DNA of 64,000 nucleotides from Symsagittifera roscoffensis (taxonomy: Eukaryota; Xenacoelomorpha; Acoela; Convolutidae): positions 86,281,845 to 86,345,844 of the forward strand of contig NC_087062.1 of NCBI RefSeq assembly GCF_963678635.1. Direction: 5' to 3'. Below the pieces are notes generated by a model. The model worked only from the letters and a program-made list of their open reading frames with translations, searched no databases and was not told where the DNA came from. Of this stretch, positions 10,690 to 21,035 are shown piece by piece (position 1 is the stretch's first letter; each line of letters opens with the position of its first letter). A program made the position numbers and the translations under genes.

Positions 10690-10995
10690 TATCACGCTCT
10701 CCCCGACGCTTTATGGATCAGCTGCAACCCGAGGCTTGACATCAAATCCCCTCCAACATTATATGATCTGCTTCCTCCTATCACTTTGATTTTTGCATCG
10801 ACTATCCATCCCTTCGTCTCTAGCAGTACTGTCATTGTACCCAGGAGATGTAGTGGATTATTCCCGTAATCCCCGAATTCGTTGTCCTCTGGTTTACGCT
10901 CGTTTAGCTTTCTTCCTGCGGTGACCAGTGTTCTTCTCAACTCCCTGGTGGTGAATATTGAAATTGACGAGCCGATATCTATCGCTCGTTTGTCT
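10690..10995 (-). pseudogene. Retrotransposon A: aspartic protease
   Basis: Minus-strand reading contains AIDIGSSISIFTTREL near 10970, a retropepsin active site with DIGS in place of DTGS. About 60 residues later VGGDLMSSLGLQL near 10730 matches the usual ...(L/G)xDxLxxLGL end of the fold. The region between is open in one frame. The protease would process the polyprotein. Copy B has the same D-I-G-S at about 15100. Confidence 0.7.
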
Positions 10996-11134
10996 CCAAA
11001 TAATGTTTTTCAGATGTTTTGCGCCCGCGAATTTTTGTTCGGTCTCTTTCCTTGAAAGAATAGCCATAATCACATAATCACCCGAGCTATCCGAATCCCT
11101 TGACCTATTTCTCTCTTCAGGCATACTGATCAAT

Positions 11135-11860
11135 CTAACTGAGCTCTAATGTTGCAAATGGATTACCTCCGTGTCCCCAGACTCACTCATATCTAGTTCC
11201 TCTTGTCCTTGAAATTTTACTACTGCCGGGCGTTTTCGGTTTCCACGTTTTCCCCCGCACGTCTTTTCTTAGTGACTTGTTTTTCGGCAGAAAATGCAAG
11301 TTGCGCTTCTTGCTGATTATCTCGTAATATGCTCTGGTGTGAAGTTGATCATTTTTATAGCACTTTTTTTACCGTTGCGTTAACCCCTTGGGGTTCAAGT
11401 CTCCCAGGGTATGGTCCCCGTCCGCGTTGTCTGGTTTTCCGATAACCGCCTCGGATCGCTCTAACTGGTTCCGTTTTGATCTGGAATGCTCAAGTGGATT
11501 TGCTGCACAGTGTCGCTCCCCCGGTTGTCGATACGTACGTTTTTTTGTGTTTGTCTCCTCGCTTATAAGATATAGATACACCTCCTCGGAAGTTTTTGTT
11601 GATCGGCATAGTTCGTTTTCAGCTTTTCTCTTGTTCATGTTCACAATGAATACATCCTCCTCTTCAATAACCCAAAACTGCATCGTGCCTCCAATCCACT
11701 TAAGACCAAATGGAAATGTTCCAGTGATTCCCCGATGTGCTCTTTCCTTGCTAGCATCAAAAACCCTCGAATAACGCGTCGTCGCTAAGTCCAGATGTGG
11801 TCATCCCCTGTGGAATTCATCCTATCTCTTATTCCCCCAGACACAGGTATAAGTTCATAA
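11135..11860 (-). pseudogene. Retrotransposon A: gag (capsid and nucleocapsid)
   Basis: Minus strand: an RKEHIGESLEHFHLVLSGL segment near 11740 and, after a frameshift, EDVFIVNMN near 11650 form a gypsy capsid core. Downstream a nucleocapsid zinc knuckle C-x2-C-x4-H-x4-C lies at 11257-11298. A TAA stop sits directly after its His and is also present in copy B, so it predates the duplication. Gag would form the particle. The frame is broken several times. Confidence 0.7.
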
Positions 11861-12103
11861 GTTCGATATCAAAGGCTATTCCGCCTCCAGTCGGTTTTTC
11901 CCGTCCACCTCTGCTGGTAAAGCCGCGTTTTGGGCTGTCATTAGGGCATCCGCATAGTGGAAGTTTTTCGGATTGATGCCATGTTTGGCCACAACTCCCA
12001 TTGAAAACGCCTAAACCAAAACTCCCATAGCAATGGCGGTTCTGCGAGGTCAGGAGGCCAAAACGACGATACTCCTAGTGGGTTTTGTTTTTCCACCCTG
12101 TTT

Positions 12104-12121
12104 GGGTTGTTGGCTGCGCCA
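12104..12121 (-). other. Primer-binding site of retrotransposon A
   Basis: Minus strand: LTR end ...TTGACA followed by TGGCGCAGCCAACAACCC. The same context is found at 7.2 kb and 16.2 kb. Confidence 0.65.
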
Positions 12122-12331
12122 TGTCAAAAAAGAGTTAATGATAGTGTAAATTTCAGATAAATAAATGTAAGGCTGCAAGGCTTAAAGTTAGTCGGAGACA
12201 ATGAACTAGAGGTCAACCGATGGTGACAGACAACTCCGAAAGTTAAACAACAGTTGGAACCGGACAGATTATTTGAATGCCTTCAGTGGCGAGAATAGAA
12301 TTAAAATGGACTGTTAACTAACAGTATGACA
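12122..12331 (-). repeat. 5' LTR of retrotransposon A (210 bp)
   Basis: Minus strand starts TGTCATAC and ends TTGACA. It is the same length as the copy at 16246-16455 and homologous to the LTR at 7202-7452. No target duplication could be recognised. Confidence 0.7.
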
Positions 12332-13088
12332 AATAGGAGGGAGAACAAGCGTTTAAATAAAGTACAGATAAAAAAATCTCGTGAATCTCCAAAAACTGAA
12401 CAAAAATCATTCCGAGACATAAACAGGGCCCTGAAATTTCCTATTGTTCATATAAACGTGAATCAGAGACAAAGGTCAAAAGTATAAAAACTAATTTTTT
12501 TTTGAGAACAGAAAGGAGAAAAAATGTTCCCAAAAAATCCTCATGAAAAATTTAACCAAACACCTCAGTTATTTTTTGAAACCTACTTCCTAACAATAAA
12601 GGAGAAAATGATTATAACTACGATTTCTGTACTAGAAATAAAACGATGTGTTACAATTAATTAGATGTAAAGACTATCAGCGCAGGCACAGTCAGTGTTA
12701 GGCATATGTTCTTTGGGTCAAGAGACGAGTCACTCGATATTTATTTTATTATATTAGTACAATGAAGGGCACAGAAGTTCAAAAAACAGCAGGTTTACAG
12801 AAACAGATGTGGTTAAAAAATCCGAGTCAGATTGTCAAGAATCGTTAGGAACCAAGATTTTCTGTACCAAATTAGTACAGAACTGAAATCAAGACATAAT
12901 CTATACCACATCAAAACTCTCGAAGCAAGCAAAGTACATACTTTGTTGTTTTTGCAGCAGAAATTTTTTACCGAGACACACAAACTCCTGGTCAGCATTT
13001 CCTTCCAGGCCTTCAGTGCTTCACTAATGAAATCAAAAAACCGCTAAAAACTGAAAGCAAGCAAAACTTTAACTGAGATGAAAAAAAA
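12332..13088. other. Unique spacer in duplication unit A
   Basis: AT-rich sequence between LTR and foldback arm. The corresponding stretch in unit B holds a 132-codon frame that here is broken by small insertions, so it is not considered a gene. Confidence 0.5.
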
Positions 13089-13595
13089 ACAAGACAGCTC
13101 GCATCTGGGCGAGGCCCTGAATGTTCTGAATGCCTTTTAAAATCTGTGGAGCAGTAAAAAATGCAACAAAAAATAAATGTAAAACAATAAAATAATTTTT
13201 TTTAGGTTGAGATTTTTGCAAAAATCATCCCCCCAGACGCCATAAAAAATATAAAGTGATAGAGTTTGCTCCTTATAACAAATCAATTATGGCAAATAAT
13301 TATTCTGCATCCAATTTTGAACGATTTCAACGAAGGATTAAATCTCCGTTGCATGTTAATAGCGAGAAATCTATCGCGCGTCAATTGTACCAAATTGGCC
13401 AAAATGGAAAATTTTAATCCCCCATAACTTTACAAAAAATAATCACAGGTAGAATATTTTTTCAGATTTGAGCCCAAGACAACAAAACTTTTTGAATAAG
13501 TTCTGCCGAAAAAACTAGTTAAAAATTGGAGTTGTCTGAAAAAACCCACGCCGAGCACAAATTTGCCGTTACTTTGGTTACAAAAGTCGGAGCGA
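13089..13595 (+). repeat. Foldback arm (left orientation), unit A
   Basis: It starts ACAAGACAGCTCGCATCTGGG and ends near CAAAAGTCGGAGCG. It is homologous to 17199-17690 and 56823-57311 and, inverted, to 33590-34122 and 57364-57897. Marks include CGGATTAAATCTCCG-like and CGCGCGTYAATTG segments. Confidence 0.75.
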
Positions 13596-14221
13596 AAAAG
13601 CCTTTAAGAAAATTTGCAGATAATTAAAAAAATCGCAAATCTACAGATTTATAATACAAATGGAACATTCCAAAATAATTTAAATGTCGTTCACAAAAGA
13701 GTAGGCGGTTGCCTGGCGCAAAGAGTGGTAAAAGAGCAATAGGCACCAATACTGTTTTCGGTGTGTCATGACTTTCTCGACCAAGTTTGGTTAAGTTTTC
13801 ATTAACTCGACCCGACAAAAAATAGTTTATTTTTTACTTTGCTGAAACATAATCTGACGTGTTTCAAATTTTTAGACCAGAAATGGATTTGTCATGACTT
13901 CTCGACCTTCTCGACCGACAGTTTTCAAAAAATTGAAACTTTGTTTGTTTGAACCCACATAAATAGGTTTCGAATTTCTCAACCTTTGTGACTGACAATT
14001 CGTAAAGGAATTGGTTTTTCGAACCTAAGTTCCAAATTTGATTTGATTCACCTCAGATTTTTATGATCGATTAAAATCCTTTTCTGTTTTCAATTTCAAT
14101 GTAGATGTTTATTCACAGACATATGTTTCGTCTGTGCTCGACCTATGTTTCCACTGCGATTGACTTATGTTCGGCTGTGCTCGACCTATGTTTGGACTGT
14201 GCTCGACCTATGTTTCGACTA
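13596..14221 (+). repeat. Arm-proximal spacer and first satellite units, unit A
   Basis: Copy of 17691-18296. It contains the S1-type spacer (TGATCGATTAAAATCCTTTT near 14061) and four or five satellite units from about 14110 before the duplication junction. Confidence 0.75.
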
Positions 14222-16455
14222 TATATTACGTAACTTTTTCATTAAATTCTGCCCCCCAAACGACCGCTAGCATTTCCAATTCATCCGTCGGGTAATTTTT
14301 CTCGCCGCCGTCTGGGTAGCATGACACGAAAGATAGCCCCCTCCGGCTGGTGGAGCCCAATTTTTCTCGTAGGTCACCAATTCCTTTGTGACTGGTGTCG
14401 CAAACTGAACTGTTCGCATATCGCGATGTATATGGAAGTGCCGTAATTCGACTATGTTTGCCACCTGGGCCTTCAACTTATCAAACGCTATTTGACACTC
14501 CAGTGTCCAATTATTATCATTTTCCAACTTATTAAGGGCCGTAATAGGGCTGCGAATTCCGCTAACACTGGAAGGTACTTGTGTAAGCTGTGTGTCGAAC
14601 TCATAAACGGTTTAAGCTGATACACGGTGCGAGGAGTCTTCACGGTGCGAGGAGTCGAGACGGTGCGAGGAGATTGGATCGGTTCTGTAACCCGAACCAG
14701 CGGAATTACGCCGGTGGATCTGATTTGATGTTCCAGGCATTCGCATTCTCGTTGCCATTGATCCATGGGTGCATCTGTCCAGAGCATCTCTGAAGCATCC
14801 TTCTCCTGGATGTATATCACGCTCTCCCCAACGCTTTATGGATCAGCTGCAACCCGAGGCTTGACATCAAATCCCTTCCCACATTATATGATCTGCTTCC
14901 TCCTATCACTTTGATTTTTGCATCGACTATCCATCCCTTCGTCTCTAGCAGTACTGTCATTGTACCCAGTAGATGTAGTGGATTATTCCCGTAATCCCCG
15001 AATTCGTTGTCCTCTGGTTTACGCTCGTTTAGCTTTCTTCCTGCGGTGACCAGTGTTCTTCTTAACTCCCTGGTGGTGAATATTGAAATTGACGAGCCGA
15101 TATCTATCGCTCGTTTGTCTCCTAATAATTTTTTTCAGATGTTTTGCGCCCGCGAATTTTTGTTCGGCCTTTTTCCTTGAAAGAATAGCCATTATCACAT
15201 AATCACCCGAGCTATCCGAATCCCTTGACCTATTTCTCTCTTCAGGCATACTGATCAATCTAACTGAGCTCTAATGTTGCAAACGGATTACCTCCGTGTC
15301 CCCAGATTCACTCATATCGAGTTCCTCTTGTCCTTGAAATTTTACTACTGCCGGGCGTTTTCGGTTTCCACGTTTTCCCCCGCACGTCTTTTCTTAGTGG
15401 CTTGTTTTTCGGCAGAAAATGCAAGTTGCGCTTCTTTCTGGTTATCTCTTCATATGCTCTGGTGTGAAGTTGATCACAGTTATAGCACTTTTTTTTGGTT
15501 GCATTAAGCCCTTGGGGTTCAGGTCTCCCAAGGTACGGTCCCCGTCCGCGTTGTCTAGTTTTCCGATAACCGCCTCGGATCGCTCTAACTGATTTCGTTT
15601 TAATCTGGAATGCTCAAGTGGATTTGCTGCACAGTGTCGCTCCCCCAGTTGTCGATACGTAAGTTTTTTCGTTTTTGTCTCCTCGCTCATAAGATATAGA
15701 TACACCTCCTCGGAAGTTTTTGTTGATCGGCATAGTTCGTTTTCAGCTTTTCTCTTGTTCATGTTCACAATGAATACATCCTCCTCTTCAATGCCCCAAA
15801 ACTGCATCGTGCTTCCAATCCACTTAAGACCAAATGGAAATGTTCCAGTGATTCCCCGATGTGCTGTTTCCTTGCTAGCATCAAAAACCCTCGAATAACG
15901 CGTCGTCGCTAAGTCCAGATGTGGTCATCCCCTGTGGAATTCAATCTATCTCTTATTCCCCCAGACACAGGTATAAGTTCATAAGTTCGATATCAAAGGC
16001 TATTCCGCCTCCAGTCGGTTTTTCCCGTCCACCTCTGCTGGTAAAGCCGCGTTTTGGGCTGTCATTAGGGCACCCGCATAGTGGAAGTTTTTCGGATTGA
16101 TGCCATGTTTGGCCACAACTCCCATTGAAAACGCCTAAACCAAAACTCCCATAGCAATGGCGGTTCTGCGAGGTCAGGAGGCCAAAAAGACGATACTCCT
16201 AGTGGGTTTTGTTTTTCCACCCTGTTTGGGTTGTTGGCTGCGCCATGTCAAAAAAGAGTTAATGATAGTGTAACTTTCAGATAAATAAATGTAAAACTGC
16301 AAGGCTTAAAGTTAGTCGGAGACAATGAACTAGAGGTCAACCGATGGTGACAGACAACTCCGAAAGTTAAACAACAGTTGGAACCGGACAGATTATTTGA
16401 ATGCCTTCAGTGGCGAGAATAGAATTAAAATGGACTGTGAACTAACAGTATGACA
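14222..16455 (-). mobile_element. Ty3/gypsy retrotransposon, truncated copy B
   Basis: Duplicate of element A cut within RNase H at 14222. From right to left on the minus strand: LTR 16455-16246, primer-binding site, capsid with EEEDVFIVNMN near 15780, zinc knuckle C-x2-C-x4-H-x4-C at 15382-15423 with the same internal TAA, protease with DIGS near 15100, the GGTGCGAGGAG triplet near 14622-14675, and the first third of RNase H. Integrase and 3' LTR are absent. It arose as part of the segmental duplication and not by new insertion. Confidence 0.8.
16246..16455 (-). repeat. LTR of truncated copy B (210 bp)
   Basis: TG...CA ends on the minus strand, almost identical to 12122-12331; TGGCGCAGCC follows on the minus strand. 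Confidence 0.7.
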
Positions 16456-17198
16456 AATAGGAGGGAGAACAAGCGTTTAAATAAAGTACAGATAAAAAAA
16501 CTCTCGTGAATATCCAAAAACTGAACAAAAATCATTCCGAGACATAAACAGGGCCCTGAAATTTCCTATTGTTCATATAAACGTGAATCAGAGACAAAGG
16601 TCAAAAGTATAAAAACTAATTTTTTTTTGAGAACAGAAAGGAGAAAAAATGTTCCCAAAAAATCCTCATGAAAAATTTAACCAAACACCTCAGTTATTTT
16701 TTGAAACCTACTTCCTAACAATAAAGGAGAAAATGATTATAACTACGATTTCTGTACTAGAAATAAAACGATGTGTTACAATTAATTAGATGTAAAGACT
16801 ATCAGCGCAGGCACAGTCAGTGTTAGGCATATGTTCTTTGGGTCAAGAGACGAGTCACTCGATATTTATTTTATTAGTACAATGAAGGGCACAGAAGTTC
16901 AAAAAACAGCAGGTTTACAGAAACAGATGTGGGTAAGAAATCCGAGTCAGATTGTCAAGAATCGTTATTTTCTGTACCAAATTAGTACAGAACTGAAATC
17001 AAGACATAATCTATACCACATCAAAACTCTCAAAGCAAGCAAAGTACATACTTTGTTGTTTTTGCAGCAGAATTTTTTTACCGAGACACACAAACTCCTG
17101 GTCAGCATTTCCTTCCAGGCCTTCAGTGCTTCACTAATGAAATCAAAAAACCGCTTAAAACTGAAAGCAAGCAAAACTTTAACTGAGATTAAAAAAAA
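16456..17198. other. Unique spacer in duplication unit B
   Basis: Counterpart of 12332-13088. AT-rich, with no supported gene. Confidence 0.5.
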
Positions 17199-17690
17199 CA
17201 AGACAGCTCGCATCTGGGCGAGGCCCTGAATGTTCTGACTGCCTTTTAAAATCTGTGGAGCAGTAAAACATTAAAAAAAAATAAATGTATAAAAATTTGC
17301 AAAAATCATCCCCCGACACGCCATATAAAATATAAAGTGATAGAGTTTGCTCCTTGTAACAAATCAATTATGGCAAATAATTTTTCTGCATCCAATTTCG
17401 AACGATTTCTACGACGGATTAAATCTCCGTTGCATGTTAATAGCGAGAAATCTATCGCGCGTCATTTGTACCAAATTGGCCAAAATGGAAAATTTTAATT
17501 CCCCCTAACTTTACAAAAACTGATCACAGGTGGAATATGTTTTCAGATTTGAGCCCAAGACAACAAAACTTTTTGAATAATATAAAAGTTCTGCCAAAAA
17601 AAGCTACATAGTTAAAAATTGAAGTTGTCTGAAAAAACCCATGCCGAGCACAAATTTGCCGTTACTTTGCTTACAAAAGTCGGAGCGAAA
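17199..17690 (+). repeat. Left arm of the giant foldback element
   Basis: Begins ACAAGACAGCTCG, contains GCCCTGAATGTTCTGACTGCC and ends near AAAGTCGGAGCG. Inverted relative to 33590-34122. Confidence 0.8.
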
Positions 17691-18184
17691 AAGCCTTTAA
17701 GAAAATTTGCAGATAATTAAAAAAATCGCAAATCTACAGGTTTATGATACAAATGGAACATTCCAAAATAATTTAAATGTCGTTCACAAAAGAGTAGGCG
17801 GTTGCCTGGCGCAAAGAATGGTAAAAGAGCAAAAGGCACCGATACTGTTTTCGGTGTGTCATGACTTTCTCGACCAAATTTGGTTAAGTTTTCAATAACT
17901 CGACCCGACAAAAAAAGTTTTTTTTTTACTTTGCTGAAACATAACCTGACGTGTTTTAAATTTTTAGACCAGAATTGGACTTGTCGACCGACAGTTTTCA
18001 AAAAAAATGAAACTTTGTTTGTTTGAACCCACATAAATATGTTTCGAATTTTTCAACCTTTTTGACTGACAATTCGTAGAGGAATTGTTTTTTCGAACCT
18101 AAGTTCCAAATTTGATTTGATTCACCTCAGATTTTTATGATCGATTAAAATCCTTTTCTGTTTTCAATTTCAATGTAGATGTTT
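17691..18184 (+). repeat. Arm-proximal spacer, S1 type
   Basis: It ends in the S1 spacer seen repeatedly in the array (TGACTGACAATTCGTARAGG, then TGATCGATTAAAATCCTTTT, then AGATGTTTATTCACAGAC). The 300 bases next to the arm (a TTTGCAGATAATT... stretch) occur only here and in unit A. Confidence 0.6.
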
Positions 18185-21035
18185 ATTCACAGACATATGT
18201 TTCGTCTGTGCTCGACCTATGTTTCCACTGCGATTGACTTATGTTCGGCTGTGCTCGACCTATGTTTGGACTGTGCTCGACCTATGTTTCGACTATAATC
18301 GACCTAGGCTATGAATGCGCTCGTCCTAGGTTTCGATTCTGCTCGACCTATGTTTCGACTGTACTCAAACTATGTTTCGACTGTGCTCGACTCATGTTTC
18401 GACTGTGCTCGACTCATGTTTCGACTGTGCTAGACCTATGTTTCGACTAAGAACGACCTGTTTTTCGACTGTTCTCGAACTATGGTTCGACTATAATCGA
18501 ACATTACTTTGACTGTGCTCGGCCTATTTTTGACTGTGCTCCACCTATGTTTTGATTGTGCTCGACCTATGTTTCGCCTGCGCTCGGCATATGTGTTGAT
18601 TGTGCTCGACATATGTTTCAATTGTGCTCGGCCTATTTTTGAATGTGCTCCACCTATGTTTCGATTGTGCTCGACCTATGTTTCGACTGTGCTCGGCCTA
18701 TGTTTTGACTGTGCTCGACCTATGTTTCGATTGTGCTCGACCTATGTTTGGAATGTGCTCGGCCTATGTTTTGACTGTCCATGACCTATGTTTCGACTGT
18801 GATCGACCTGTGTTTCGACTGTTCTCGACCTTTGTTTCGACTATCATCCACCAAGACATTAACTGTGCTCGGCCTATGTTTTGACTGTGCTCCATCTATG
18901 TTTCGATTGTGCTCGACCTATGTTTCGACTGTGCTCGGCCTTTGTTTTGACTGTAGTAGATCTATGTTTCAACTCTTCTCGACCTATGTTTCAACTGTTC
19001 TCGAACTAAGTTTCGACTATAATCGACCAATGCTTCGACTGTGCTCGACCTATCTTTCGACATTCTCGACCGAAATTGTGTATGTTTCGATTGTGCTTGA
19101 CCTATGTTTCGACTATTCTCGGCCTTTGTTTTGACTTTGCTCGACCTGTGTTTCGATTGCGCTCTCCTATGTTTCGACTGTATCGACCTGCGTTTTGACT
19201 GTTCTCGACCTATGTTTCGACTATAATCGACCAATACTTTGACTGTGCTCGGCCTATTTTTGACTGTGCTCCACCTATGTTTCGATTGTGCTCGACCTAT
19301 GTATCGACTGTGCTCGGCCTATAATTTGACTAAGCTCGACCTATGTTTCGATTGTGCTCTCCTATGTTTCGACTGGATCGACCTGCGTTTCGACTGTTCT
19401 CGACCTATGTTTCGACTATAATCGACCAATACTTTGACCGTGCTCGGCCTTTTTCTGACTGTGCTCCACCTATGTTTCGATTATGCTCGATCTATGTTTC
19501 GAATGTGCTCGGCCTATGTTTTGACTGTCCTAGAACTATGTTTCGACTGTAATCGACCTGTGTTTCGACTGTTCTCGACCTATGTTTCGACTATAATCCA
19601 CCAAGACTTTGACTGTGCTCCACCTATGTTTCGCATGTGCTTGACCTAAGTTTCGACAATTCTCGGCCTTTGTTTTGACTTTGCTCGACCTGTGTTTCGA
19701 TTGCGCTCTCCTATGTTTCGACTGTATCGACCTGCGTTTCGACTGTTCTCGACCTATGTTTCGACTATAATCGACCAATACTTTGACTGTGCTCGGCCTA
19801 TTTTTGACTGTGCTCCACCTATGTTTCGATTGTGCTCGACCTATGTATCGACTGTGCTCGGCCTATGTTTTGACTGTGCTCGACCTATGTTTCGATTTTG
19901 CTCTCCTATGTTTCGACTGGATCGAATGCGTTTCGACTGTTCTCCACCTATGTTTCGACTATAATCGACCAATACTTTGACCGTGCTCGGCCTTTTTCTG
20001 ACTGTGCTCCACCTATGTTTCGATTATGCTCGATCTATGTTTCGAAAGTGCTCGGCCTATGTTTTGACTGTCCTAGACCTATGTTTCGACTGTGATCGAC
20101 CTGTGTTTCGACTGTTCTCGACCTATGTTTCGACTATAGTCCACCAAAACTTTGACTGTGCTCGGCCTATGTTTTGACTGTGCTCCACCTATGTTTCGAT
20201 TGTGCTCGACCTATGAATCGACTGTGCTCCACCTATGTTTCGATTATGCTCGATCTATGTTTCGAATGTGCTCGGCCTATGTTTTGACTGTCCTAGACCT
20301 ATGTTTCGACTGTGATCGACCTGTGTTTCGACTGTTCTCGACCTATGTTTCGACTATAATCCACCAAGACTTTGACTGTGCTCGGCCTATGTTTTGACTG
20401 TGCTCCACCTATGTTTCGATTGTGCTTGACCTATGTTTTGACTGTGCTCGGCCTTTGTTTCGATTGTGCTCGACCTATGTTTCAACTGTTCTCGACCTAT
20501 GTACTGTTCTCAACCTATGTTTCTACTATAATCGACCAATGCTTCGAATGTGCTCGACCTATCTTTCGACATTCTCGACCAAAATTGTGTATGTTTCGAT
20601 TGTGCTCGACCTATGTTTTGACTGTGCTCGATCTATTTTTGACTGTGCTCCACCTATGTTTCGCTTGTGCTCGACCTATGTTTTGACTATGCTCGGCCTT
20701 GGTTTTGACTGTGCTCGACCTATATTTAGACTGCGCTCGGCCTGTGTTTTGACTACGCTCGGCCTATCTTCCGACTGTGATCGACCTACTTTTGACTGTG
20801 CTCGACCTGTTTTTTGAATGTGCTCCACCTCTGTTTCGACTCTGCTCGACCTATCTTTTGACTGTGCTCGATTATCTTTGGTTTATGCTCGATATATGTT
20901 TCGACTGTGCTCGACCTGTGTTTTGACTGTTCTCGACATATGTTTCGACCGAGCTCCATCTATTTTTCGACTGCACTCGATCTATGTAATCACTGTGCTT
21001 GACCTGTGTTTCAATTTTCTAGACCAAAATTGGTA

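Larger units (their letters stand above)
7453..12331 (-). mobile_element. Ty3/gypsy LTR retrotransposon A, defective
   Basis: Order on the minus strand: LTR (12331-12122), primer-binding site, gag with capsid and zinc knuckle, aspartic protease, a gap where reverse transcriptase should be, RNase H, tether with SRNP, integrase zinc region, a gap where the integrase DDE core should be, then a charged tail and the LTR at 7452-7202. PR-RT-RH-IN order defines Ty3/gypsy (Metaviridae). Every domain carries frameshifts or stops, and about 250 bp separates protease from RNase H where ~600 bp is expected. It cannot move by itself. The part from 10103 upward is duplicated at 14222-16455. Confidence 0.8.
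10103..14223 (+). repeat. 4.1-kb segmental tandem duplication, unit A
   Basis: It aligns nearly base for base with 14222-18297: part of retrotransposon A, 0.75 kb of unique DNA, a foldback arm and the first satellite units. The join at 14222-14223 fuses satellite (TTTCGACTATA) to the middle of the RNase H region (TATTACGTAA), with only the two bases TA shared by both parents. Differences are scattered substitutions and small indels. Confidence 0.9.
14222..18297 (+). repeat. 4.1-kb segmental tandem duplication, unit B
   Basis: Second copy of 10103-14223. Its left end lies inside the retrotransposon's RNase H coding stretch; its right end continues into the full satellite array, so unit B keeps the original junction. 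Confidence 0.9.

Noticed and set aside
16831-17229. 132-codon plus-strand frame next to the foldback arm
   Set aside because: The duplicated counterpart at 12.7-13.1 kb is broken by small insertions, the frame runs into the transposon arm, and no family or splice signals support it.
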